From NCBI RefSeq assembly GCF_051020985.1, contig NW_027475167.1, positions 1 through 64,000 on the forward strand: DNA of 64,000 nucleotides, written 5' to 3'. Below the pieces are notes generated by a model that saw nothing but the letters and a program-made list of their open reading frames with translations, was not told the origin of the DNA and made no database searches. Both the position numbers and the translations under genes were made by a program. Positions 50,471-62,530 of this stretch are shown here, piece after piece; positions within the stretch are counted from its first letter, which is position 1, and the number at the start of each line of letters is the position of its first letter. The stretch is from Nomia melanderi (taxonomy: Eukaryota; Arthropoda; Insecta; Hymenoptera; Halictidae).

Positions 50471-53400
50471 CGGACCACCAGGGGCCGAGAAAGCCACCGT
50501 CTCGTGGGGCCGGACTATCAGGGTCTGGGAAAAATCCAATATATATCTGGTGATATCTCGGGTGCTATTAGAGATAGCGCAATAAATCAAAGTGCATTGT
50601 CTATAGGAGGCCCTGGCGCATGAATCTGTGCAGCGGGAACGACGTCGGACCACCAGGGGCCGAGAAAACTACCGTCTCATGGGGCCGGACACTCAGGGTC
50701 AGGGAAAAATCCAATATATATCTGGTGATATCTCGGGTGCTCTTACAGATAGCGCACTAAACCAAAGTGAATTATCTGCAGGCGGCCCTGGCGCATGAAT
50801 TTGTGCAGCGGGAACGACCTCGGACCACCAGGGGCCGAGGAAACCACCGTCCCATGGGGTCGGTCACTCAGTGTCAGGGAAAAATCCAATATATATCTGG
50901 TGATATCTCGGACGCTATTACAGATTGCGCAATAAATCAAAGTGCCTTGTCTGTAGGAGGCACTGGCGCATGAATCTGTGCAGCGGGAACGACGTCGGAC
51001 CACCAGGGGCCGAGAAAACTACCGTCTCATGGGGCCGGACACTCAGGGTCAGGGAAAAATCCAATATATATCTGGTGATATCTCGGGTGATATTAGAGAT
51101 AGCGCAATAAATCAAAGTGCATTGTCTGCAGGAGGCCCTAGCGCATGAATCTGTGCAGCGGGAACGACCTCGGACCACCAGGGGTCGAGGAAATCATCGT
51201 CTCAAGGGGCCGGACTGTCAGGGTCAGGGAAAAATCCAATATATATCTGGTGATATCTCGGGTGCTATTAGAGATAGCTCAGTAAATCAAAGTGCATTGT
51301 CTGCAGGAGGCCCTGGCGCATGAATCTGTGCAGCGGAAACGACGTCGGACCACCAGAGGCCGAGAAAACTACAGTCTCATGGAGCCGGACTGTCAGGGTC
51401 AGGGGAAAATCCAATATATATCTGATGATATCTCGGGTGCTGTTACAGATAGCGCACTAAACCAAAGTGCCTTGTCTGTAGGAGGCACTGGCGCATGAAT
51501 CTGTGCAGCGGGAACGACGTCGGACCACCAGGGGCCGAGAAAACTACCGTCTCATGGGGCCGGACTGTCAGGGTCAGGGAAAAATCCAATATATATCTGT
51601 TGATATCTCTGGTGCTATTAGAGACAGCGCAATAAACCGAAGTGAATTATCTATAGGATGCCCTGGCGCATGAATCTGTTCATCGGGATCGACCTCGGAC
51701 CACCAGGGGCCGAGCAAATCACCGTCTCATGGAGCCGGACTGTCAGGGTCAGGGGAAAATCCAATATATCTCTGGTGATATCTCGGGTGCTATTAGAGAT
51801 AGCGCAATAAGTCATAGTGCATTGTCTGTAGGAGGCCCTGGCGCATGAATCTGTGCAGCGAGAACGACCTCGGACCACCAGGGGCCGAGAAAATGACCGT
51901 CTCATGGGGCCGGACACTCAGGGTCAGGGAAAAATCCAATATATCTCTGGTGATATCTCGGGTGCTTTAGAGAGAGCGCAATAAATCAAAGTGCATTGTC
52001 TGTAGGAGGCACTGGCGAATGAATCTGTGCAGCAGGAACTACCTCAGAACACCAGGGGCCGAGAAAATTACAGATATTCGGATTCCGTCACCCAAGATCA
52101 TGTAAAAATCCAGCATATATCTGGTGATATCTCGGGTGCTATTACAGATAGCGCAATAAACCAAAGAGAATTGTCTGCAGGAAGCCTTGGCGCATGAATC
52201 TGTTCAGCGGGATCGACCTCGGACCACGAGGGACCGAGATAACCATCGACGCATGGGGCCGGACTGTCAGGGTCAAGGAAAAATCCAATATATATCTGGT
52301 GATATCTCGGGTGCTATTAGAGATAGCGCAATAAATCAAAGTGCATTGTCTGTAGGAGGCCCTGGCGCATGAATCTGTGCAGCGGGATCGACCTCGGACC
52401 ACCAGGGGCCGAGAAAATCACCGTCTCATGGAGCCGGACTCTCAGGGTCAGGGGAAAATCCAATATATATCTGATGATATCTCGGGTGCTGTTACAGATA
52501 GCGCACTAAACCAAAGTGAATTATCTGCAGGAGGCCCTGGCGCATGAATCTGTGCAGCGAGCACGACCTCGGACCACCAGGGGCCGAGAAAATGACCGTC
52601 ACATGGGGCCGGACACTCAGGGTCAGGGAAAAATCCAATATATATCTGGTGATTTCTCGGGTGCTATTACAGATAGCGCAAATAATTAAAGTGCATTGTC
52701 TGTAGGAGGCCCTGGCGCATGAATCTGTGCAGCGGGATCGACCTCGGACCACCAGGGGTCGAGAAAACCACCGAAACATGGGGCCGGACACTCAGGGTCA
52801 GGGAAAAATCCAATATATATCTGGTGATATCTCGGGTGCTATTAGAGATAGCGCAATAAATCAAAGTGCATTGTCTGTAGGAGGCCCTGGCGCATGAATC
52901 TGTGCAGCGGGAACGACCTCGGACCACCAGGGGCCGACAAAACTACCGTCTCATGGGGCCGGACACTCAGGGTCAGGGAAAAATCCAATATATATCTGGT
53001 GATATCTCGGGTGCTATTACAGATAGCGCAATAAATCAAAGTGCATTGTCTGTAGGAGGCCCTGGCGCATGAATCTGTGCAGCGGGATCGACCTCGGACC
53101 ACCAGGGACCGAGAAAATCACCGTCTCATGGGGCCGGACTGTCAGGGTCAGGGAAAAATCCAATATATATCTGGTGATATCTCGTGTGCTATTAGGGTTA
53201 GCGCAATAAACCAAAGTGAATTATCTGCAGGAGGCCCTGGCGCATGAATCCGTGCAGCGGGAACGACCTCGGACCACCAGGGGCCGAGAGAACCACCGTC
53301 TCATGCGGTCGGACACTCAGGGTCAGGGAAAAATTAAATATATATCTGGTGATATCTCGGGTGCTATTACACATAGCGCAATAAATCAAAGTGCATTGTT

Positions 53401-54239
53401 CGTAGGAGGCCCTGGCGCATGAACGTGTGCAGCGGGAACGACCTCGGACCACCAGGGGCCGAGAAAACTACCGTCTCGTGGGGCCGGACACTCAGGGTCA
53501 GGGAAAAAACCAATATACATCTGGTGATATCTCGGGTGCTATTAGAGATAGCGTAATAAACCAAAGTGCATTGTCTGCAGCAGGCCCTGGCGCATGAATT
53601 TGTGCAGCGGGAACGACCTCGGACCACCCGGGGCAGTGAAAACCACCGTCTCATGGGGTCGGACACTCAGGGTCAGGGAAAAATCCCATATATTTCTGGT
53701 GATATCTCGGGTGCTATTAGAGATAGCGCAATAAATCACAGTGCATTGCCTGTAGGAGGCCCTGGCGCATGAATCTGTGCAGCGGGATCGACCTCAGACC
53801 ACCAGGGTCCGAGAAAATCTCCGTCTCATGGGGCCGGACTGTCAGGGTCAGGGAAAAATCCAATATATATCTGGTGATATCTCGGGTGCTATTACACATT
53901 GCGCAATAAATCAAAGTGCATTGTCTGTAGGAGGCGCTGGCGCATGAATCTGTGCAGCGCGTCGACCTCGGACCACCAGGGGCCGAGAAAATCACCGTCT
54001 CATGGGGCCGGACTGTCAGGGTCAAGGAAAAATCCAATATATATCTGGTGATATCTCGGGTATTATTAGCGATAGCGCAATAAATTAAAGTGCATTGTCT
54101 GTAGGAGGCACTGCGAATGAATCTGTGCAGCAGGAACTACCTCAGAACACCAGGGGCCGAGAAAATTACAGATATTCGGAATCCGTCACCCAAGATCATG
54201 TAAAAATCCAGCATATATCTGGTGATATCTCGGGTGCTA

Positions 54240-55105
54240 TTACAGATAGCGCACTAAACCAAAGTGAATTATCTGCAGGGGGCCCTGGCGCATGAATCTG
54301 TGCAGCGGGATCGACATCGGACCACGAGGGACCGAGAAAACCATCGACACATGGGGCCGGACTGTCAGGGTGAAGGAAAAATCTAATATATATCTGGTGA
54401 TATCTCGGGTGCTATTACAGATAGCGCAATAAATCAGAGTGCATTGTCTGTAGGAGGCCCTGGCGCATGAATCTGTGCAGCGGGATCGACCTCGTACCAC
54501 CAGGGGCCGAGAAAATCACCCTGTCATGGGGTCGGACTTTCAGGGTCAAGGAAAAATCCAATATATATCTGGTGATATCTCGGGTGCTATTAGAGATAGC
54601 GCAATAAATCAAAGTGAATTATCTGCAGGGGGCTCTGGCGCATGAATCTGTGCAGCGGGACCGCCGTCGGACCACGAGGGACAGAGAAATCCATCGACAC
54701 ATGGGGCCGGACTGTCAGGGTGAAGGAAAAATCTAATATATATCTGGTGATATCTCGGGTGCTATTACAGATAGCGCAATAAATCAGAGTGCATTGTCTG
54801 TAGGAGGCCTTGGCGCATGAATCTGTGCAGCGGAAACGACCTCGGACCACCAGGGGCCGAGAAAACTACAGTCTCATGGGGTCGGACAGTCAGGGTCATG
54901 GAAAAATCCAATATAAATCTGGTGATATCTCGGGTGCTATTAGAGATAGCGCAATAAATCAAAGTGCATTGTCTGCAGGAGGCCCTAGCGCATGAAACTG
55001 TGTTGCGGGAACGACCTCGCACCACCAGGGGCCGAGAAAACTACCGTCTCATGGGGTCGGACACTCAGGGTCAGTGAAAAATCCAATATATATCTGGTGA
55101 TATCT
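54240..55105 (+). repeat. Five-monomer segment nested in the 4.5-kb unit, copy 1
   Basis: Five monomers match 55,990-56,855 at an exact spacing of 1,750 bp (10 monomers). Marks are GGGATCGACATCGGACC, GTGAAGGAAAAATC, CTCGTACCACC, CACCCTGTCATGGGG, GGGACAGAGAAATCC and GGACAGTCAGGGTCATGG. In the second 4.5-kb copy the same pair lies at 58,788 and 60,363. Confidence 0.85.
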
Positions 55106-55989
55106 CGGGTGCTATTACAGATAGCGCAATAAATCAAAGTGCATTGTCTGTAGGAGGCCCTGGCGCATGAATCTGTACAGCGGGAACGACCTCGGACCTC
55201 CAGGGGCCGAGAAAATCACCGTCTCATGGGGCCGGACTGTCAGGGTCAGGGGAAAATCCAATATATATCTGGTGATATCTCGGGTTCTATTAGAGATAGC
55301 GCAATAAGTCAAAGTGCATTGTCTGTAGAAGGCCCTGGCGCATGAATCTGTGTAGCGGGAACGACCTCGGACCACCAGGGGCCGAGAAAACTACAGTCTC
55401 ATGGGGTCGGACAGTCAGGGTCATGGAAAAATCCAATATAAATCTGGTGATATCTCGGGTGCTATTACAGATAGCGCAATAAATCACAGTGCATTGTCTG
55501 CAGGAGGCCCTGGCGCATGAATCTGTGCAGCGGGAACGACCTCGGAGCACCAGGGGCCGAGAGAACCACCTTCTCATGCGGTCGGACACTCAGGGTCAGG
55601 GAAAAATCCAATATATATCTGGTGATATCTCGGGTGCTATTAGAGATAGCGCAATAAATCAAAGTGCATTGTCTGTAGGAGGCCCTGGCGCATGAATCTG
55701 TGCAGCGGGAACGACCTCGGACCACCAGGGGCCGAGAGAACCACCGTCTCATGGGGTCGGACACTCAGGGTCAGGGAAAAATTCAATATATATCTGGTGA
55801 TATCTCGGGTGCTATTACACATAGCGCAATAAATCAATGTGCATTGTCTGTAGGAGGCCCTGGCGCATGAATGTGTGCAGCGGGAACGACCTCGCACCAC
55901 CAGGGGCCGAGAAAACCACCGTCTCATGGGGCCGGACACTCAGGGTCAGCGGAAAATCCAATATATATATGGTTATATCTCGGGTGCTC

Positions 55990-56855
55990 TTACAGATAGC
56001 GCACTAAACCAAAGTGAATTATCTGCTGGGGGCCCTGGCGCATGAATCTGTGCAGCGGGATCGACATCGGACCACGAGGGACCGAGAAAACCATCGACAC
56101 ATGGGGCCGGACTGTCAGGGTGAAGGAAAAATCTAATATATATCTGGTGATATCTCGGGTGCTATTACAGATAGCGCAATAAATCAGAGTGCATTGTCTG
56201 TAGGAGGCCCTGGCGCATGAATCTGTGCAGCGGGATCGACCTCGTACCACCAGGGGCCGAGAAAATCACCCTGTCATGGGGTCGGACTTTCAGGGTCAAG
56301 GAAAAATCCAATATATATCTGGTGATATCTCGGGTGTTATTAGAGATAGCGCAATAAATCAAAGTGAATTATCTGCAGGGGGCTCTGGCGCATGAATCTG
56401 TGCAGCGGGATCGCCGTCGGACCACGAGGGACAGAGAAATCCATCGACACATGGGGCCGGACTGTCAGGGTCAGGGAAAAATCTAATATATATCTGGTGA
56501 TATCTCGGGTTCTATTACAGATAGCGCAATAAATCAGAGTGCATTGTCTGTAGGAGGCCTTGGCGCATGAATCTGTGCAGCGGAAACGACCTCGGACCAC
56601 CAGGGGCCGAGAAAACTACAGTCTCATGGGGTCGGACAGTCAGGGTCATGGAAAAATCCAATATAAATCTGGTGATATCTCGGGTGCTATTAGAGATAGT
56701 GCAATAAATTAAAGTGCATAGTCTGCAGGAGGCCCTAGCGCATGAAACTGTGTAGCGGGAACGACCTCGCACCATCAGGGGCCGAGAAAACTACCGTCTC
56801 ATGGGGTCGGACGCTCAGGGTCAGTGAAAAATCCAATATATATCTGGTGATATCT
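55990..56855 (+). repeat. Five-monomer segment nested in the 4.5-kb unit, copy 2
   Basis: Second copy of 54,240-55,105 within the same 4.5-kb unit, with small changes such as GCTGGGGGCC for GCAGGGGGCC (56,026) and GGGTGTTATTAG (56,332). Since both large copies contain the pair, this inner duplication is older than the 4.5-kb duplication. Confidence 0.85.
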
Positions 56856-58420
56856 CGGGAGCTATTAGAGATAGCGCAATAAATCAAAGTGCATTGTCTA
56901 CAGGAGGCCCTAGCGCATGAATCTGTGCAGCGGGAACGACCTTGCACCATCAGGGGCCGAGAAAACTACCGTCTCATGGGGTCGGACACTCGGGGTCAGG
57001 GAAAAATCCAATATATATCTGTTGATATCTCTGGTGCTATTAGAGACACCGCAATAAACCGAAGTGAATTATCTATAGGATGCCCTGGCGCATGAATCTG
57101 TGCAGCGGGAACGACCTCGGACCACCAGTGGCCGAGAAAACCACCGTCTCATGGGGCCGGACTGTCAGGGTCAGGGAAAAATCCAATATATATCTGGTGA
57201 TATCTCAGTTGCAATTACAGATAGCGCAATAAATCAAAGTGCATTGTCTACAGGAGGCCCTAGCGCATGAATCTGTGCAGCGGGAACGACCTTGCACCAT
57301 CAGGGGCCGAGAAAACTACCGTCTCATGGGGCCGGACATTCAGGGTGAGGGAAAAATCCAACATATATCTGGTGATATCTCGGGTGCTATTACAGATAGC
57401 GCAATAAGTCGAAGTGCATTGTCTGTAGGAGGCTCTGGCGCATGAATCTGTGCAGCAGGAACGACCACATACCACCAGGCGCCGAGAAAATTACAGATAT
57501 TTGGAATCCGTCACCCAAGGTCATGTAAAAATCCAGCATATATTTGATGATATCTCGGGTGCTATTACAGATAGCGCAATAAATCAAAGTGCATTGTCTG
57601 CAGGATGCCCTGGCGCATGAATCTGTGCAGCGGTGTCGACCTCGGACCACGAGGGACCGAGAAAACCAGCGACACATGGGGTCGGACACTCAGGGTCAGA
57701 GAAAAATCCAATATATATCTGAAGATATCTCGGGTGCTATTAAAGATAGCGCAATAAATCAGAGTGCATTGTCTGTAGGAGGCCCTGGCGCATGAATCTG
57801 TGCAGCAGGGTCGACCTCGGACCACGAGGGACCGAGAAAACCATCGACACATGGGGCCGGACTGTCAGGGTCAGCGAAAAATCTAATATATATCGGGTGA
57901 TATCTCGGGTGCTATTACAGATAGCGCAATAAATCAGAGTGCATTGTCTGTAGGAGGCCCTGGCGCATGAATCTGTGCAGCGGGATCGACCTCGTACCAC
58001 CAGGGGCCGAGAAAATCACCCTGTCATGGGGTCGGACTTTCAGGGTCAAGGAAAAATCCAATATATATCTGGTGATATCTCGGGTGCTATTAGAGATAGC
58101 GCAATAAATCAAAGTGAATGATCTGCAGGGGGCCCTGGTGCATGAATCTGTGCAGCGGGAACGACCTCGGACCACCAGGGGCCGAGAAAACCACCGACAC
58201 ATGGGGCGAGACTGTCAGGATCAGGGAAAAATCCAATATATATCTGGTGATATCTCGGGTGCTATTAGAGATAGCGCAATAAATCAAAGTGAATTATCTA
58301 TAGGAGGCCCTGGCGCATGAATCTGTTCAGCGGGAACGACCTCGGAATACCAGGGGCCGAGAAAACCACCGTCTCATGGGGCCGGACACTCAGGGTCAGG
58401 TTAAAATCCAATATATATCT

Positions 58421-61400
58421 GGTGATATCTCGGGTGCTATTACACATTGCGCAATAAATCAAAGTGCATTGTCTGTAGGAGGCGCTGGCGCATGAATCTG
58501 TGCAGCGCGTCGACCTCGGACCACCAGGGGCCGAGAAAATCACCGTCTCATGGGGCCGGACTGTCAGGGTCAAGGAAAAATCCAATATATATCTGGTGAT
58601 ATCTCGGGTATTATTAGCGATAGCGCAATAAATTAAAGTGCATTGTCTGTAGGAGGCACTGCGAATGAATCTGTGCAGCAGGAACTACCTCAGAACACCA
58701 GGGGCCGAGAAAATTACAGATATTCGGAATCCGTCACCCAAGATCATGTAAAAATCCAGCATATATCTGGTGATATCTCGGGTGCTATTACAGATAGCGC
58801 ACTAAACCAAAGTGAATTATCTGCAGGGGGCCCTGGCGCATGAATCTGTGCAGCGGGATCGACATCGGACCACGAGGGACCGAGAAAACCATCGACACAT
58901 GGGGCCGGACTGTCAGGGTGAAGGAAAAATCTAATATATATCTGGTGATATCTCGGGTGCTATTACAGATAGCGCAATAAATCAGAGTGCATTGTCTGTA
59001 GGAGGCCCTGGCGCATGAATCTGTGCAGCGGGATCGACCTCGTACCACCAGGGGCCGAGAAAATCACCCTGTAATGGGGTCGGACTTTCAGGGTCAAGGA
59101 AAAATCCAATATATATCTGGTGATATCTCGGGTGCTATTAGAGATAGCGCAATAAATCAAAGTGAATTATCTGCAGGGGGCTCTGGCGCATGAATCTGTG
59201 CAGCGGGACCGCCGTCGGACGACGAGGGACAGAGAAATCCATCGACACATGGGGCCGGACTGTCAGGGTGAAGGAAAAATCTAATATATATCTGGTGATA
59301 TCTCGGGTGCTATTACAGATAGCGCAATAAATCAGAGTGCATTGTCTGTAGGAGGCCTTGGCGCATGAATCTGTGCAGCGGAAACGACCTCGGACCACCA
59401 GGGGCCGAGAAAACTACAGTCTCATGGGGTCGGACAGTCAGGGTCATGGAAAAATCCAATATAAATCTGGTGATATCTCGGGTGCTATTAGAGATAGCGC
59501 AATAAATCAAAGTGCATTGTCTGTAGGAGGCCCTGGCGCATGAATCTGTACAGCGGGAACGACCTCGGACCTCCAGGGGCCGAGAAAATCACCGTCTCAT
59601 GGGGCCGGACTGTCAGGGTCAGGGGAAAATCCAATATATATCTGGTGATATCTCGGGTTCTATTAGAGATAGCGCAATAAGTCAAAGTGCATTGTCTGTA
59701 GAAGGCCCTGGCGCATGAATCTCTGTAGCGGGAACGACCTCGGACCACCAGGGGCCGAGAAAACTACAGTCTCATGGGGTCGGACAGTCAGGGTCATGGA
59801 AAAATCCAATATAAATCTGGTGATATCTCGGGTGCTATTACAGATAGCGCAATAAATCACAGTGCATTGTCTGCAGGAGGCCCTGGCGCATGAATCTGTG
59901 CAGCGGGAACGACCTCGGAGCACCAGGGGCCGAGAGAACCACCTTCTCATGCGGTCGGACACTCAGGGTCAGGGAAAAATCCAATATATATCTGGTGATA
60001 TCTCGGGTGCTATTAGAGATAGCGCAATAAATCAAAGTGCATTGTCTGTAGGAGGCCCTGGCGCATGAATCTGTGCAGCGGGAACGACCTCGGACCACTA
60101 GGGGCCGAGAGAACCACCGTCTCATGGGGTCGGACACTCAGGGTCAGGGAAAAATTCAATATATATCTGGTGATATCTCGGGTGCTATTACACATAGCGC
60201 AATAAATCAATGTGCATTGTCTGTAGGAGGCCCTGGCGCATGAATGTGTGCAGCGGGAACGACCTCGCACCACCAGGGGCCGAGAAAACCACCGTCTCAT
60301 GGGGCCGGACACTCAGGGTCAGCGGAAAATCCAATATATATATGGTTATATCTCGGGTGCTCTTACAGATAGCGCACTAAACCAAAGTGAATTATCTGCT
60401 GGGGGCCCTGGCGCATGAATCTGTGCAGCGGGATCGACATCGGACCACGAGGGACCGAGAAAACCATCGACACATGGGGCCGGACTGTCAGGGTGAAGGA
60501 AAAATCTAATATATATCTGGTGATATCTCGGGTGCTATTACAGATAGCGCAATAAATCAGAGTGCATTGTCTGTAGGAGGCCCTGGCGCATGAATCTGTG
60601 CAGCGGGATCGACCTCGTACCACCAGGGGCCGAGAAAATCACCCTGTCATGGGGTCGGACTTTCAGGGTCAAGGAAAAATCCAATATATATCTGGTGATA
60701 TCTCGGGTGCTATTAGAGATAGCGCAATAAATCAAAGTGAATTATCTGCAGGGGGCTCTGGCGCATGAATCTGTGCAGCGGGATCGCCGTCGGACCACGA
60801 GGGACAGAGAAATCCATCGACACATGGGGCCGGACTGTCAGGGTCAGGGAAAAATCTAATATATATCTGGTGATATCTCGGGTTCTATTACAGATAGCGC
60901 AATAAATCAGAGTGCATTGTCTGTAGGAGGCCTTGGCGCATGAATCTGTGCAGCGGAAACGACCTCGGACCACCAGGGGCCGAGAAAACTACAGTCTCAT
61001 GGGGTCGGACAGTCAGGGTCATGGAAAAATCCAATATAAATCTGGTGATATCTCGGGTGCTATTAGAGATAGTGCAATAAATCAAAGTGCATTGTCTGCA
61101 GGAGGCCCTAGCGCATGAAACTGTGTAGCGGGAACGACCTCGCACCATCAGGGGCCGAGAAAACTACCGTCTCATGGGGTCGGACGCTCAGGGTCAGTGA
61201 AAAATCCAATATATATCTGGTGATATCTCGGGAGCTATTAGAGATAGCGCAATAAATCAAAGTGCATTGTCTACAGGAGGCCCTAGCGCATGAATCTGTG
61301 CAGCGGGAACGACCTTGCACCATCAGGGGCCGAGAAAACTACCGTCTCATGGGGTCGCACACTCGGGGTCAGGGAAAAATCCAATATATATCTGTTGATA

Positions 61401-62530
61401 TCTCTGGTGCTATTAGAGACAGCGCAATAAACCGAAGTGAATTATCTATAGGATGCCCTGGCGCATGAATCTGTGCAGCGGGAACGACCTCGGACCACCA
61501 GTGGCCGAGAAAACCACCGTCTCATGGGGCCGGACTGTCAGGGTCAGGGAAAAATCCAATATATATCTGGTGATATCTCAGTTGCAATTACAGATAGCGC
61601 AATAAATCAAAGTGCATTGTCTACAGGAGGCCCTAGCGCATGAATCTGTGCAGCGGGAACGACCTTGCACCATCAGGGGCCGAGAAAACTACCGTCTCAT
61701 GGGGCCGGACATTCAGGGTGAGGGAAAAATCCAACATATATCTGGTGATATCTCGGGTGCTATTACAGATAGCGCAATAAGTCGAAGTGCATTGTCTGTA
61801 GGAGGCTCTGGCGCATGAATCTGTGCAGCAGGAACGACCACATACCACCAGGCGCCGAGAAAATTACAGATATTTGGAATCCGTCACCCAAGGTCCTGTA
61901 AAAATCCAGCATATATTTGATGATATCTCGGGTGCTATTACAGATAGCGCAATAAATCAAAGTGCATTGTCTGCAGGATGCCCTGGCGCATGAATCTGTG
62001 CAGCGGTGTCGACCTCGGACCACGAGGGACCGAGAAAACCAGCGACACATGGGGTCGGACACTCAGGGTCCGAGAAAAATCCAATATATATCTGAAGATA
62101 TCTCGGGTGCTATTAAAGATAGCGCAATAAATCAGAGTGCATTGTCTGTAGGAGGCCCTGGCGCATGAATCTGTGCAGCAGGGTCGACCTCGGACCACGA
62201 GGGACCGAGAAAACCATCGACACATGGGGCCGGACTGTCAGGGTCAGCGAAAAATCTAATATATATCGGGTGATATCTCGGGTGCTATTACAGATAGCGC
62301 AATAAATCAGAGTGCATTGTCTGTAGGAGGCCCTGGCGCATGAATCTGTGCAGCGGGATCGACCTCGTACCACCAGGGGCCGAGAAAATCACCCTGTCAT
62401 GGGGTCGGACTTTCAGGGTCAAGGAAAAATCCAATATATATCTGGTGATATCTCGGGTGCTATTAGAGATAGCGCAATAAATCAAAGTGAATTATCTGCA
62501 GGGGGCCCTGGCGCATGAATCTGTGCAGCG
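58421..62530 (+). repeat. 4.5-kb higher-order repeat, copy 2 (one monomer shorter)
   Basis: Near-identical to copy 1 over more than 4 kb. Changes are scattered single bases, for example CTGTAATGGGGTC (59,070) for CTGTCATGGGGTC, GTGTCATGG-type marks kept elsewhere, and GGTCCTGTAAAAATCC (61,893) for GGTCATGTAAAAATCC. One monomer near 54,970-55,145 of copy 1 is absent. Identity stops near 62,530, where the unit continues as the ATCGCCGTCGGACC type rather than the AACGACCTCGGACC type of copy 1. Confidence 0.92.

Larger units (their letters stand above)
53873..58420 (+). repeat. 4.5-kb higher-order repeat (26 monomers), copy 1
   Basis: The next 4.1 kb repeats this block in the same order. Its start is marked by TTACACATTGCGCAATAAATC (53,892) and GTGCAGCGCGTCGACC (53,960), repeated at 58,440 and 58,500, a spacing of 4,548 bp. 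From about 55,115 on the spacing is 4,373 bp, so this copy has one monomer more than copy 2. It contains two type-B segments and an internal five-monomer duplication. Confidence 0.92.
52060..61915 (+). repeat. Type-B monomer segments in the 52-62 kb part
   Basis: Five B segments lie at about 52,063, 54,162, 57,489, 58,710 and 61,861. The 54,162 and 58,710 copies are the same unit in the two halves of the 4.5-kb duplication, as are 57,489 and 61,861. They read ATATTCGGAATC or ATATTTGGAATC, then CGTCACCCAAG and CATGTAAAAATCCAGCAT. The last copy has GGTCCTGTAAAAATCC in place of GGTCATGTAAAAATCC. Confidence 0.86.

Noticed and set aside
53873..62530. The 4.5-kb duplication as an assembly artefact.
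   Set aside because: The copies differ by a whole monomer and scattered bases and have distinct right-hand edges, which favours a real duplication, although read depth was not available to prove it.
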